A DNA stretch of 64,000 bases. Source: Hyphomicrobiaceae bacterium. Lineage in GTDB: Bacteria > Pseudomonadota > Alphaproteobacteria > Rhizobiales > Hyphomicrobiaceae. Numbering within the stretch: position 1 is the stretch's first letter; the number at the start of each line of letters is the position of its first letter. The stretch spans positions 1 through 64,000 of the forward strand of contig JAEUMD010000020.1 of NCBI GenBank assembly GCA_016793635.1, written 5' to 3'. Positions 28,104 to 40,155 of the stretch are shown in pieces. The notes beneath the pieces were generated by a model. The model made no database searches and was not told where the DNA came from. It was given only the letters and a program-made list of their open reading frames with translations. The position numbers and the translations under genes are program-made.

Positions 28104-30341
28104 ATGGCGAAGCATCGACAGGCAGCTACGAAGGCGGCAAGCGGCAAGGGCGCGAAAGTTTCGAGCAATTCGAGCAAGCAGAAGCACCCCAAGCCATCGC
28201 GCGATGCCAAGTCCGCAAAGGGCAGCAGCAAGGCGCCACGCGCCGCCACCTCGCAATCGAAGGCCCGTCCGCTGCCGCCCCGCCTCGCCGGAAACCCACT
28301 CGTCAAGGCGTGGCGCACGCCATTCTCGATCGCGCCGTTCTCCGAAATCGAGCCGCACCACTATGAGCCGGCCCTCGCCTTCGCATTTCAGCGTAACAAG
28401 GGCGAGATCCGCGCCATTGCGGACAATCCGGCGAAGCCGACCTTCAACAACACGATCCTCGCGCTCGAGAAGAGCGGCAAGCTGCTCTACGACATCTCGA
28501 ACGTCTTCCATGTGCTCGAAAGCGCCAACTCGACGGACGAGCTGCGCGCAATCGCTCGTCGCCTTTCACCGCAGTTCGCCGCGCACTACACGCAGATCCT
28601 GCTCAACGCCAAGCTGTTCCAGCGCATCGACGCGATCCACGAGCGGCGCCACCGCATGAAGCTCGATCCGGAGCAGTTGCGCCTTGTCGAGCGCACGCAT
28701 CTCGGTTTCGTGCGGTCCGGCGCGCAGTTGAAGCCGCGCGAGAAGAAGCGCGTCGCTGAGATCAACGAGCGCATCGCGACCCTCGTCACGCAGTTCATGC
28801 AGAACGTGCTGAAGGACGAGCAGTCCTGGCATCTAGTGCTCGACGGCGAAGCTGAACTCGCGGGCCTTCCCGAAGGCTTCCGCGCCAGTGCCGCGCGTGC
28901 GGCCGAGGAACGCGGCCTCGCCGGCAAGCACGTCATCACACTCGCACGCTCGAGCGTCGAGGGTTTCCTGACGTTCTCCGCGCGCCGCGATCTGCGCGAG
29001 CAGGCGTTCGGAGCGTGGATTAAACGCGGTGCGAACGGCGGCGACAGCGACAACCGCGCGGTCCTCGCCGAAATCGTCGCATTACGCCAGGAGTACGCTC
29101 GTCTGCTCGGTTACGAAACGTATGCCGCTTTCGCTCTCTCCGACACGATGGCGAAAACGCCCCTCGCCGTCGGCGGCCTGTTGAACGAGGTGTGGGATCA
29201 CGCGCTGTCACAGGCGAACGAGGAGCGCGCCGCGCTTACCGAAGCCGCGCGGAGCGAGGGCTCCAAAGACGCGATCGCCGGCTGGGACTGGCGCTACTAC
29301 ACCGAGAAGGTGCGCAAAGCGAAGTTCGATCTCGACGAGGCGGAGCTGCGCCCCTACCTGCAGCTCGATAACGTCATCGCCGCGGCCTTCGCGTGCGCGC
29401 GCCGCCTGTTCGGCATCACCTTCCAACCGCGCAACGATCTGCCGAGCTATCACCCCGACGTCCGCACATTCGAGGTGAAGGACCGGCGCGGCCAGCATGT
29501 CGGCATATTCATGGGCGACTACTTCGCGCGGCCCGGCAAGCAATCCGGCGCGTGGATGACGAGCCTCAAGAGCCAGCACAAGATCGGCAAGGGCTCGCGC
29601 CCGATCATTCTCAACGTCATGAACTTCGCCAAGGGCGCGGAAGGCCAGCCGGCGCTGCTTTCGTTCGACGACGCGCGCACCCTGTTCCACGAACTCGGCC
29701 ACGGACTGCACGGCCTGTTGTCCGACGTCACTTACCCGTCGCTGTGGGGCACATCGGTCTCACGCGATTTCGTCGAGCTGCCGTCGCAACTCTACGAGCA
29801 CTGGCTGATGCAGCCCGCGGTACTGAAAGAATTCGCGCTCCATTACAAGACCGGCAAACCGATGCCGGCGAAGCTGCTACATCGCCTGAAGGCGGCGCGC
29901 AATTTCAACCAGGGCTTCGCCACGGTCGAGTACACTGCCTGCGCGCTCGCCGACATGAAGCTCTACGCCAGCGACGCTCCGGCGGGTGCGCCGATCGACA
30001 TCTCGCGCTTCGAGGAGGACGTGCTCGCCGAGATCGGCATGCCGAAGGAGATCGTGATGCGCCACCGTCTGCCGCACTTCATGCACATCGTCGGCGGATA
30101 CGCAGCGGGCTATTACAGCTACATGTGGTCGGAAGTCATGGATGCCGACGCGTTCGCCGCGTTCGAAGAGGCGGGTGACATCTTCGACGCGAAGACCGCG
30201 CAGCGATTGAAGCGGCACATCTATGCCTCCGGCAACCGCCGCGATCCGCACGATGCATACGTGGCATTCCGCGGACGGGCGCCCTCGACGGCGAGTCTGC
30301 TGAAGAAGCGCGGGTTCCTCTCCGCCACGCCCGGCGCGTAA
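28104..30341 (+). CDS. M3 family zinc metallopeptidase (Dcp/oligopeptidase A type)
   Basis: A 745-residue thimet-oligopeptidase-family enzyme that cleaves short peptides in the cytoplasm. The zinc motif is HELGH (529-533) with the conserved context LFHELGHGLHGLL; the third ligand is the Glu in DFVELPSQ. YYSYMWSEVMDADAF near the C-terminus provides the substrate-binding Tyr/His region. After MAKHRQ there is an unusual 55-residue Lys/Ser/Ala-rich tail before the fold begins at NPLVKAW; no signal peptide is seen. Whether it is a dipeptidyl carboxypeptidase (Dcp) or an oligopeptidase (PrlC) cannot be decided from motifs alone. The start at 28104 is chosen for the nearby GAGG site. Confidence 0.93.
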   Translation: MAKHRQAATKAASGKGAKVSSNSSKQKHPKPSRDAKSAKGSSKAPRAATSQSKARPLPPRLAGNPLVKAWRTPFSIAPFSEIEPHHYEPALAFAFQRNKGEIRAIADNPAKPTFNNTILALEKSGKLLYDISNVFHVLESANSTDELRAIARRLSPQFAAHYTQILLNAKLFQRIDAIHERRHRMKLDPEQLRLVERTHLGFVRSGAQLKPREKKRVAEINERIATLVTQFMQNVLKDEQSWHLVLDGEAELAGLPEGFRASAARAAEERGLAGKHVITLARSSVEGFLTFSARRDLREQAFGAWIKRGANGGDSDNRAVLAEIVALRQEYARLLGYETYAAFALSDTMAKTPLAVGGLLNEVWDHALSQANEERAALTEAARSEGSKDAIAGWDWRYYTEKVRKAKFDLDEAELRPYLQLDNVIAAAFACARRLFGITFQPRNDLPSYHPDVRTFEVKDRRGQHVGIFMGDYFARPGKQSGAWMTSLKSQHKIGKGSRPIILNVMNFAKGAEGQPALLSFDDARTLFHELGHGLHGLLSDVTYPSLWGTSVSRDFVELPSQLYEHWLMQPAVLKEFALHYKTGKPMPAKLLHRLKAARNFNQGFATVEYTACALADMKLYASDAPAGAPIDISRFEEDVLAEIGMPKEIVMRHRLPHFMHIVGGYAAGYYSYMWSEVMDADAFAAFEEAGDIFDAKTAQRLKRHIYASGNRRDPHDAYVAFRGRAPSTASLLKKRGFLSATPGA

Positions 30342-30426
30342 CCGGCGTTCGGCCGTGCGGTGCGAAAAAATCGCCACCACGGTTGCGTTGCTCATCAGCA
30401 AAACTTGAGACCGACGAGAGATGAAA

Positions 30427-30454
30427 AAGGGCCCGGTGGAAACACCGGGCCCTT
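30427..30454. terminator. bidirectional intrinsic terminator
   Basis: AAGGGCCCGGTG (30427-30438) pairs perfectly with CACCGGGCCCTT (30443-30454) around GAAA. The minus strand has a T-run after the stem. It separates the converging M3 peptidase and DUF1223 genes. Confidence 0.88.
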
Positions 30455-30525
30455 ATCCTTGTCGGCTCATCGAATTGGATGCGAAGCGCGGGCACGTTCC
30501 CTACGCCACTCGACAGTTCACCAAC

Positions 30526-31386
30526 TCACCAGCCCATCCAGGCGGCGCCGATGATCGGCCCAGTCGTACCCTGCTGCATGATAACCGCATAGCGATACGT
30601 GCCGGGCTTGATGAAGGTCTGCGAAGGAAGCTGCAGGCGCATCGCCTCACCATTCCAAAGGCCGATCGGCGTCATCTCTTCGACGACGTTGTAGTACTTC
30701 AGCGTCTTGCCGTGGTTCTCGCCTTTGGGGATCGTCACCTCAGCCTCGCGCTGCACGGCGGCGAGCCACAGCGTCGCCTCGTTGCCGCGGGCGCCATTGG
30801 GACGGTCCGGGTCGGCGGGGTTCGCCGCAGCGGCCTCGACGATCAGGACGTTGCTGGCGCGCCAGAACCGCATCGCGACGCGCCGGTGATCGAAATCCAT
30901 GGTCGTGCGCGCGATCTGCCGCTCGATCGCCGCAGCATCCGAGCCGACCGCGTGGCCGCTGCCGTTGACGACAACCTGCGGCGTGTAAACGGCACCATCA
31001 CCGCGTGCCTTTGCATAGGCACGCTGGCGGTCGGAGTTCTTCGACGAGGCGAGCGTGTCCTTCCAACCGAGATAATCCCAGTAGTCGACCGGCAGCGACA
31101 GCGCGACCACATCCTTGCGATCGACATAGGATTTGAACAGCGCGTCGGCCGGGGGGCACGACGAGCACCCCTGCGAGGTGAAGAGCTCGAGCACGGCGGA
31201 CACGGGCGTCTGGTCGGAACCGTCGCCAGCATTTTCGGGCTTGCCGTCCGTCGGCGAAGATTGTGCGGCCATTGCCGACGGCAGCACCAAAAGAATCGCG
31301 AGCGCCGCGACGAGCAACTCCGCGAAAAGCGGAACCGCCGTGGCGGCCCGGCGCACGGGCGAGCTGCGTTCGGGGCAAGGTCTCAT
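30526..31386 (-). CDS. DUF1223 domain protein, exported thioredoxin-like
   Basis: A 286-residue protein with a probable signal or anchor segment at residues 20-42 (ELLVAALAILLVLPSAMA). The DUF1223 core starts at LELFTSQGCSSCPPAD, where Cys74 and Cys77 form a CxxC pair in a thioredoxin-like position, followed by VDYWDYLGWKDTLAS and YTPQVVVNG (the cis-Pro position). Such proteins are probably periplasmic thiol-disulfide proteins, but no reaction is established. The ATG is preceded by AAAGGAAG. It is not adjacent to the ccm cluster, although acnA separates it from genes that also handle thiols. Confidence 0.88.
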   Translation of the reverse strand: MRPCPERSSPVRRAATAVPLFAELLVAALAILLVLPSAMAAQSSPTDGKPENAGDGSDQTPVSAVLELFTSQGCSSCPPADALFKSYVDRKDVVALSLPVDYWDYLGWKDTLASSKNSDRQRAYAKARGDGAVYTPQVVVNGSGHAVGSDAAAIERQIARTTMDFDHRRVAMRFWRASNVLIVEAAAANPADPDRPNGARGNEATLWLAAVQREAEVTIPKGENHGKTLKYYNVVEEMTPIGLWNGEAMRLQLPSQTFIKPGTYRYAVIMQQGTTGPIIGAAWMGW

Positions 31387-31539
31387 GGCTTCCTTTCGGC
31401 AATCCGGTAGAGCTCAAGTCTATGCATGCGGGTATCAATTGCGAGTAACGATTGGGTGACGCCGGGGCCACCCAAGGCCGCTGCAAAATCCGCCGATTCT
31501 CATGCCGGTTTACTTGCCCAGTCAAACGCTGGACGAGAA

Positions 31540-31571
31540 AGGGGCGGCCACCCGTGCCGGCAGCCGCCCCT
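31540..31571 (-). terminator. hairpin after acnA
   Basis: AGGGGCGGC (31540-31548) pairs with GCCGCCCCT (31563-31571), loop of 14 bases, 37 bases past the acnA stop in the leftward direction. A short TTTC follows on that strand. Confidence 0.65.
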
Positions 31572-31607
31572 CGCCTCGAACGTCGAACTGGCCGGTTCGC
31601 TGCCCTA

Positions 31608-34322
<2,715 letters not shown>

Positions 34323-34701
34323 GTTCAGATCTCCAGACAGAAGCAGATGGGGGGATAGCGCGCAGATGCTGCGCAAACGAGCGTTGCGGTCGGGGTCGAA
34401 CGACGGAATCGCCACGGCCGCATCGCGCGTTCGCGCGAACAGGCTGCGTCGCCAAACCGCCGCGCCGCCGGTGCGCCGACGGGTTTCTGTCCAGGGCTCC
34501 CTGGGGCCCGGCCAACATGCCGTTCTCCAGGACCGGCCAGCTTTTTGCGCTAGCATCAGTGGTGACGCGACGCTTATACACATTGACCCGCGGCCGGGCC
34601 ACTCAGACTTGTGGCGCGTCTTGCAGCACTTGCTGCCGGAAATCCGAACATTTCCAATCCTTCACCACCCCACCCCATCAACCTTCGTCGAGCATCCCGC
34701 C
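34323..34701. other. divergent acnA-ccmA regulatory region
   Basis: About 380 bases that must contain both promoters. Open frames on both strands run across it but show no family likeness. I see no clear operator. Confidence 0.45.
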
Positions 34702-35358
34702 GTGCAACTGGTAGCCGAAGACCTCGTCCTCTCCCGCGGCGGGCGCGTCATCGTCGATCGGTTGTCATTCACGGTCGCAAGCGGCGAGGCTCTACTACTC
34801 ACCGGCCGCAACGGGGCTGGAAAGACGACCTTGATCCGCGGGCTGGCAGGCTTCCTGGCACCGACCTCGGGCAAGGTTCGACTCGACGGTTTCGATCCGG
34901 AACGAGACATGCGCGAGGCGTGCCATTACGTCGGCCACCAGAACGCCAACAAGGCCGCGCTCACCGTGATCGAGAACTTGCGCTTCTGGCAGCGTTTCCT
35001 CGGCGGACAGCCTGCCTCGGCCGAGAGCGACCAGCGATTGCTCGACGCCATGGAACGCTTCGAGCTGGAGCCACTCGCCGACATTCCTGCCGGCTATCTG
35101 TCGGCCGGCCAAAAACGCCGGCTCGGCCTCTGCCGTCTGCTGCTCGCGCCCCGGCCCTTGTGGCTGCTGGATGAGCCGACCGTCTCTCTCGACGCCCAAT
35201 CGACGGCGCTGCTCGCCGAAATCGTCGGCGAGCATACCGCCGCGGGCGGTCTCGTCCTGGCAGCGACCCACCTGCCGCTCGGACTTTCCCGAACGCGGGA
35301 GCTGCGGCTCGGCTCGAAGCCGCAACCCGGCCAGACGGGCGCGGAGGCGGCGCCATGA
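34702..35358 (+). CDS. ccmA: cytochrome c maturation ABC transporter ATPase CcmA
   Basis: A 218-residue ABC ATPase of the heme-release complex CcmABCD. Walker A is GRNGAGKTTLIR, the signature motif is YLSAGQKRRLGLC (a CcmA-type variant of LSGGQ), and Walker B is LWLLDEPTVSLD. The start is a GTG at 34702, since the fold begins VQLVAEDLVL; no ATG is suitably placed and the upstream frame has no likeness. Its stop overlaps the ccmB start by 4 bases (ATGA), so the two are translationally coupled. Confidence 0.95.
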   Translation: MQLVAEDLVLSRGGRVIVDRLSFTVASGEALLLTGRNGAGKTTLIRGLAGFLAPTSGKVRLDGFDPERDMREACHYVGHQNANKAALTVIENLRFWQRFLGGQPASAESDQRLLDAMERFELEPLADIPAGYLSAGQKRRLGLCRLLLAPRPLWLLDEPTVSLDAQSTALLAEIVGEHTAAGGLVLAATHLPLGLSRTRELRLGSKPQPGQTGAEAAP

Positions 35359-36023
35359 ACGGTTTCATGACGCTTCTCAAGCGCGATCTGGCACTGGCCG
35401 TCCGCGAGGGCGGTGCGCTCGGCACCGCGCTCGGCTTCTATCTGATCGTCGTTGCGCTGATGCCGCTCGGTCTCGGGCCGGACCTCAATCTGCTTACCCG
35501 CATCGCGCCTGGAATCCTGTGGGTCGCCCTGCTGCTCGCCGCGCTGCTGTCGCTCCCGCGCATCTTCGAGGCCGACCACGACGACGGTTCACTCGACATC
35601 CTCGCGCTCGGCGGGCTGCCGCTGGAGCTTGCCGCCGCCGCCAAGTCGCTCGCCCACTGGATCTCCACCGGAATACCGCTGGCGCTCATGGCGCCCGTCC
35701 TCGGAATATTGCTCAACCTCGAGGCAAGGGCTTATCCGCTCGTGGTCGCCACGATGCTGGCGGGAACACCAGCCATCAGCTTTCTTGGATCGATCGGCGC
35801 GGCGCTCACCCTCAACGCCAAGCGCGGCGGCTTGCTGCTCGCGCTCCTCGTCCTGCCACTCTACGTGCCGACACTCATCTTCGGCATTTCGGCGATCAGC
35901 TCGGCCATGCTTTCCCCCGACGGGTTCGCCGCCTCCTTCCTCATCCTGTCGGCGATCTCGCTGGTCTCCGTGGCGCTCGCTCCCTTCGCCGCCGCCGCCG
36001 CATTGCGCGCCCACATGCAGTGA
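35355..36023 (+). CDS. ccmB: heme exporter subunit CcmB
   Basis: A 222-residue integral membrane protein with about six hydrophobic segments (for instance LGFYLIVVALMPLGLG, ILWVALLLAALLSL, LLLALLVLPLYVPTLIFG). LPRIFEADHDDGSLDIL is a conserved CcmB segment. It pairs with CcmA in the transporter that releases heme-loaded CcmE. Start overlaps the ccmA stop. A gap of about 190 bases separates it from ccmC. Confidence 0.95.
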   Translation: MNGFMTLLKRDLALAVREGGALGTALGFYLIVVALMPLGLGPDLNLLTRIAPGILWVALLLAALLSLPRIFEADHDDGSLDILALGGLPLELAAAAKSLAHWISTGIPLALMAPVLGILLNLEARAYPLVVATMLAGTPAISFLGSIGAALTLNAKRGGLLLALLVLPLYVPTLIFGISAISSAMLSPDGFAASFLILSAISLVSVALAPFAAAAALRAHMQ

Positions 36024-36216
36024 CGGACATTAAAGTCGCAATCTGACATTTATGGCGTCGCACTCGATGCACCGAGCCGATTTCGCCCATTCTTGACCGT
36101 GGTCAAGACGCGCGCGGGCATCCTGCGGCTTTGTGCGAGCCGGGCGGCTCGGCCCCGCCGACCTCGACTACGCCAGCCAGGACGAATTGCGCTTTCGGGC
36201 GCGACGACATAGATCA

Positions 36217-37035
36217 ATGGCCATGAGCACCGACACGCGCCCCGACGCACCCAGCGCGCCGGTTCCAGCCCAGACCTGGACCCAGCGCCTCGCCAACCCG
36301 ACGCAGTTCATGAAGCTGTCGGATTGGCTGCTGCCGATCCTTTCCGTTCTCGCCGCGGCCGTGATCGGCTACGGCACCTATCTCACGTTCTTCGTCGCAC
36401 CGCCCGACTACCAACAGGGCGAAACTGTGAAGATCATGTTCGTCCACGTGCCCTCCGCCTGGCTCGGCATGATGGGTTACGGGCTCATCGCCGTGTCGAG
36501 TTTCGGCCTGCTCGTTTTCCGGCACCCTCTGGCGGATGTTTCCGCCAAGGCGGCGGCGCCCATCGGCGCGGCGTTCACGCTGCTTGCCCTCGTCACCGGC
36601 TCGCTGTGGGGCAAGCCGATGTGGGGCACCTACTGGGTGTGGGACGCGCGGCTCACCTCGGTGCTGATCCTCTTCTTTCTGTATCTCGGCCTGATGGCGC
36701 TGCGCTCATCGATCGACGACGAAGCGATGGCTGCGAAGCAGACCGCCGTGCTCGGCCTCGTCGGTGTCGTCATCCTGCCGATCATCAAATTCTCGGTCGA
36801 TTGGTGGAACACGCTGCACCAGCCTGCGAGCGTGGTGAAACTCGACGGGCCGGCGATCCACTCTTCGATCCTGGTCCCTCTGCTGGTCAACGCCATCGGC
36901 TTCTCGCTGCTGTTCTTCGCGCTCCACATGAAGGGCATGCGCAACGAGATCCTGCGCCGCCGGGTGAAGGCGCTGCGCCTCGCCGAAGTGGAGCGGGCGA
37001 GCCATGGCCGCGAGGCGGCGACCGCAGCGGGCTAG
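36217..37035 (+). CDS. ccmC: heme transporter subunit CcmC
   Basis: A 272-residue membrane protein with six predicted transmembrane segments. The Trp-rich heme-handling motif is WGTYWVWDARLTS, flanked by conserved His residues (VHVPSAW and WNTLHQPAS). CcmC attaches heme to CcmE in the periplasm. ATGs at 36217 and 36223 are both possible starts; the first is used. It follows ccmB on the same strand and is probably in the same transcript. Confidence 0.96.
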   Translation: MAMSTDTRPDAPSAPVPAQTWTQRLANPTQFMKLSDWLLPILSVLAAAVIGYGTYLTFFVAPPDYQQGETVKIMFVHVPSAWLGMMGYGLIAVSSFGLLVFRHPLADVSAKAAAPIGAAFTLLALVTGSLWGKPMWGTYWVWDARLTSVLILFFLYLGLMALRSSIDDEAMAAKQTAVLGLVGVVILPIIKFSVDWWNTLHQPASVVKLDGPAIHSSILVPLLVNAIGFSLLFFALHMKGMRNEILRRRVKALRLAEVERASHGREAATAAG

Positions 37036-37137
37036 ATTCTAGAGATCGTTCAGGCGCCCCGGTTCGAGCCCCTCATGAGAGGACGGCGCACCGGGAACCT
37101 CCCACCCTACGAACCCGACACGGAGAGTAGCGACCCC

Positions 37138-37305
37138 ATGGATCTTGGACCGCACGCCGCCTTCATCTGGGCCTCGTATGGCGCCGTCGCCGCTGTTCTG
37201 GTGCTGCTCGTCGCATGGCTGCTTTGGGACGGGCAGCGCCAGCGCCGTCTGCTCGACGAGCTCGAGGCACGCGGCGTCCGCCGCCGTTCGCGGCAGCAGA
37301 GCTGA
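37138..37305 (+). CDS. ccmD: heme exporter protein CcmD (55 aa)
   Basis: A 55-residue single-pass membrane protein: MDLGPHAAFIWASYG, then a hydrophobic segment (AVAAVLVLLVAWLLW), then a basic tail (RQRRLLDELEARGVRRRSRQ). This is the usual small CcmD, which stabilises CcmABC with CcmE. An in-frame ATG at 37075 would add a non-conserved stretch. The next gene begins 13 bases after the stop. Confidence 0.9.
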   Translation: MDLGPHAAFIWASYGAVAAVLVLLVAWLLWDGQRQRRLLDELEARGVRRRSRQQS

Positions 37306-37318
37306 GGGGGAACCGCGC

Positions 37319-37969
37319 ATGGCACTCGATCCCCACGGCACCATCGGGCCTACCACGGCTGCCCCCGCCGCGACGGCGGCCCCAGCCGCGAAACGCAAGG
37401 CAGGCTGGGCGATGGTGCCCGTGCTTTTGTTCCTCGCGCTTTCGGGTCTCTTCCTGTTCGCGCTGTTCGCTGGTGACCCGCAGAAGCTTCCATCTGCCCT
37501 GATCGGCAAGCCCGTACCACAGACGGAGTTCGCGCCCCTCGAAGGGCTCGTGGAGGGCGGCAAGCCGGTGCCGGGCTTCTCGTCGGCCGACCTCGCCAAG
37601 GGGCAACTCGCGATCGTCAATTTCTGGGCTTCGTGGTGCGTGCCCTGCGTGCAGGAGCATCCGCTGCTCATCGACATCGGCAAACGCACGGGCATTCCCG
37701 TCTTTGGCGTCAACTATAAGGACGCCCCCGACGCCGCACGCCGCTTTATCGGCCGGTACGGCAACCCCTATACTGCCGTCGGCGTCGATCCGCAGGGCCG
37801 CGGCGCGATCGAATGGGGCGTCTACGGCATGCCCGAGAGCTTCCTGGTCGATGGCCAGGGCCGAATTCTCTACAAGCACGTCGGCCCGTTCTCGCGCGAG
37901 AGCTTGGAGAAGCAGATCCTGCCGGCAATCGAAAGGGCCCGCGCTACCGGCACAGCTGCTCCACGCTGA
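37319..37969 (+). CDS. ccmG: thiol:disulfide interchange protein CcmG/DsbE
   Basis: A 216-residue membrane-anchored thioredoxin-like protein. An Ala/Pro-rich cytoplasmic N-terminus precedes one transmembrane helix (VPVLLFLALSGLFLFALFAG, about 33-52). The periplasmic domain has the redox site WCVPC (Cys107, Cys110) in NFWASW and the cis-Pro motif GMPESFLVD. CcmG keeps the apocytochrome heme-binding cysteines reduced. The start at 37319 follows GAGGGGG by a normal distance; the longer frame from 37145 overlaps ccmD. ccmE, ccmF and ccmH are not in this window, so those lie elsewhere. Confidence 0.95.
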   Translation: MALDPHGTIGPTTAAPAATAAPAAKRKAGWAMVPVLLFLALSGLFLFALFAGDPQKLPSALIGKPVPQTEFAPLEGLVEGGKPVPGFSSADLAKGQLAIVNFWASWCVPCVQEHPLLIDIGKRTGIPVFGVNYKDAPDAARRFIGRYGNPYTAVGVDPQGRGAIEWGVYGMPESFLVDGQGRILYKHVGPFSRESLEKQILPAIERARATGTAAPR

Positions 37970-38303
37970 TCCTCGCGCGCCGCGTCCGGCACCGTGCCTC
38001 CGTGCCTCCGTGCGGATATGAGGGCCACCGCCGGTGGCCCAGCGGACTGAAAAAAAATCTGATCAACATGTTATCGACGGCCGGCTCACGCCACGGCAAG
38101 ACAGCGCGTGACACTTGAATTCAAATTCAAATCCGCACCGCAGGCACCCTCGATCAGCCCGCTGGCCGCACATCGGGACGGGGTTGTGTGTTGCAGACGC
38201 CACATACCCCCGTTGAAACAGTTTTCTGATGGTAGTCAGATGAATATGCTCGGGCTTACTAGTCGTCAGGAATATGACTGTTTGCGGTATGTGGGGGTTT
38301 CGT
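37970..38303. other. spacer between ccmG and the barrel-like gene
   Basis: Includes a triple micro-repeat of gtgcctcc (37994-38012), a hairpin GGGCCAC...GTGGCCC (38022-38040) followed within about 12 bases by a run of eight A, and an A/T-rich stretch. The hairpin could help end the ccm transcript. The promoter of the next gene should be near 38200-38290, where AT content rises. Confidence 0.4.
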
Positions 38304-39314
38304 ATGGTTGGTCGCGTTGGATTGCTGACGTTGGCATTGCTTGGAAGTGTCGGGATGGCCTCCGGGGCCTGGGCGCAAAGCCCGAACGGCATCACTATGA
38401 CCGTCGAGGGGCTCTACCTACAGCGGGGCGATAAGCCGGGCGGCCCATCGTTCATGACCCGGCCGACCGGCACGACCAACCCCGTTGCGGCCACCGATCC
38501 AGGTAACCTCGACCTCGACAGCAGCGGCGGCGGCCGGGTGATGTTGGGCGTTCCCGCAGGCGGGTTCCTCGGCTTGTCCGGGACTACTCTTGAAATCGGC
38601 GGCTTCTGGACCGGCACTTTCTTCGACAATATGCTCTACATCGGTCCGGACGAGAACCACGACTCTCGATACGACAATCACCCCGGCAATGAATTCCAGT
38701 CCTTCAACGCTGACTTTGCCTGCTGCTTCGCCGCGACTTTGAAGAACACGTTGTACGGGTTTGAGGCTAACGTGGTCGCCCCGATGGCCGGCTCGGGTTT
38801 CCGCCTGTTCGCCGGTCCGCGCTTCATCTCGTACCGCGAGACACTCGGCGCCCATGTCTACGACGACATGTTTTCCTACATCGCCAACGACTTCAACATC
38901 GACGATATCAAGATCGAGGTCTCGAACGATCTGTTCGGCGCCCAAATCGGCGCCGAAGCTTCCGTTCCCGTCGCACCCGGTATCGTTTTCACCACGCGAA
39001 TTTCGGGCGGTCTTTACGCCAACCGGACGGAAGTCGAATCAATGATTTCCAGCCGCAATAATTTCGCTGCGCCCCTTTTCAAATCGAATTCGAGCACCGA
39101 GTTCGCGCAGGGCATCGAAATCTTGCCGACGTTGACGTTCGAGCTCGCCAAGAACCTCTCGCTCAATCTCGGCGGCCACCTGCTCTACCTCCACGGCGTG
39201 ACCGAGGCGACCCGGCAGTTCGAGGGCGTTGCGGATGCGGATGCGGGCGTTGTCCAGGGTGGCAGCGCAATCTTCTATGGCGCGCGTGCGGGCCTGACCA
39301 TCCGTCTCAACTGA
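38304..39314 (+). CDS. predicted outer-membrane beta-barrel protein, family not recognised
   Basis: A 336-residue exported protein with a clear signal peptide (MVGRVGLLTLALLGSVGMASGAWAQ). The mature part has alternating strands typical of beta-barrels (ITMTVEGLYLQRG, TTLEIGGFWTG, FRLFAGPRFISYRETLG, AGIVFTTRISGGLYANR-like pattern, LSLNLGGHLLYLHGV). It ends GARAGLTIRLN, close to the C-terminal aromatic/hydrophobic pattern of barrels though it ends in Asn. It resembles barrel proteins that are often described only as hypothetical. The ATG at 38304 is chosen for the signal peptide; 38274 is an upstream alternative. No neighbouring gene points to a ligand. Confidence 0.7.
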   Translation: MVGRVGLLTLALLGSVGMASGAWAQSPNGITMTVEGLYLQRGDKPGGPSFMTRPTGTTNPVAATDPGNLDLDSSGGGRVMLGVPAGGFLGLSGTTLEIGGFWTGTFFDNMLYIGPDENHDSRYDNHPGNEFQSFNADFACCFAATLKNTLYGFEANVVAPMAGSGFRLFAGPRFISYRETLGAHVYDDMFSYIANDFNIDDIKIEVSNDLFGAQIGAEASVPVAPGIVFTTRISGGLYANRTEVESMISSRNNFAAPLFKSNSSTEFAQGIEILPTLTFELAKNLSLNLGGHLLYLHGVTEATRQFEGVADADAGVVQGGSAIFYGARAGLTIRLN

Positions 39315-39440
39315 GTTGCGTGCCGGCGGGTGGCAGCTTCGTATGCCTTGAGCGCCGCAACTTCCGTTGCAATCGGCGCTTGATCGGCGGCGCGGCTGTC
39401 GCGCCGAATTCGAATCCGGATAACTCGATTGTCGATGTTA

Positions 39441-39480
39441 AAAAGGGGGCGGAACCAAGGTTCCACCCCCTCGTCGTTTT
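39441..39480. terminator. intrinsic terminator, bidirectional
   Basis: AGGGGGCGGAACC (39444-39456) pairs with GGTTCC-A-CCCCCT (39459-39471) with one mismatch and a 2-base loop, and a T-run follows at 39477 onward. Four A precede the stem, giving T on the minus strand. It separates the barrel gene from the converging carbonic anhydrase gene. Confidence 0.85.
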
Positions 39481-39516
39481 TCAGTTTCGGCTACCGCGCG
39501 AAGCGACCTCAGACTA

Positions 39517-40155
39517 TTACAATCCGTAGAATTCACCCGACTGCTGGTTCAACACCATTAGAGAACCCGTTGCGATATCGAAATATACGCCGTGAAGGGC
39601 GAGGCGGCCTTTGGCCTCCAACGCCTGCACGCACGGGAACGTGCGCAGGTTGGCCAGCGAGGTCTTGACACCTTCGAGCTCCAATGCGCGCTGACGCTCC
39701 TTCGAGGAAGCTCCCTGGTGCTTCGCCAGCACGTTGAGGCGGGCATCCGAGAGCATCGACATCCACTTGGTGATGAACTGGTCTTCGGTCTGCTTGGCTG
39801 CTGAATGTTCGAGCGCGGCTTTGATGCCGCCGCAACCTGCGTGCCCCATCACGACGATGTGCTTCACGCGGAGATTGAGCGCCGCGAACTCCAGCGCGGC
39901 CGACACGCCATGAAACCGGCCGCCCGTCTCGAACGGCGGCACCAAGTTCGCCACGTTTCGCATCACGAACAACTCGCCGGGCATTCCCGAGAAGATCGTC
40001 TCGGGATCGACGCGGCTATCGCAGCAAGAGATGATCATCACGTCGGGGTTCTGACCGAATTCGGCGAGCTCGGCATACTGCTCGTAATTCGGCGCGAAGT
40101 GACGGATCTTGAAGCGGCGGTAGCGGTCGGTCAGATGCTCGGGGAATTGCGACAT
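39517..40155 (-). CDS. beta-class carbonic anhydrase
   Basis: A 212-residue beta-carbonic anhydrase, which hydrates CO2 to bicarbonate. The zinc ligands are Cys44 (in SCCDSRVDPE), His105 and Cys108 (GHAGCGG); the Asp46-Arg48 pair of the CxDSR motif is kept. GELFVMRNVANLVPP is also typical. No signal peptide, so it is cytoplasmic. AAGGGA precedes the ATG. Bicarbonate supply would suit the carboxylating ethylmalonyl-CoA pathway suggested by the gene pair at 41-43 kb, but that link is inference only. Confidence 0.95.
   Translation of the reverse strand: MSQFPEHLTDRYRRFKIRHFAPNYEQYAELAEFGQNPDVMIISCCDSRVDPETIFSGMPGELFVMRNVANLVPPFETGGRFHGVSAALEFAALNLRVKHIVVMGHAGCGGIKAALEHSAAKQTEDQFITKWMSMLSDARLNVLAKHQGASSKERQRALELEGVKTSLANLRTFPCVQALEAKGRLALHGVYFDIATGSLMVLNQQSGEFYGL

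Noticed and set aside
38304-39314. Naming this as a specific porin family
   Set aside because: The barrel pattern and signal peptide are visible, but no diagnostic motif supports a named family.
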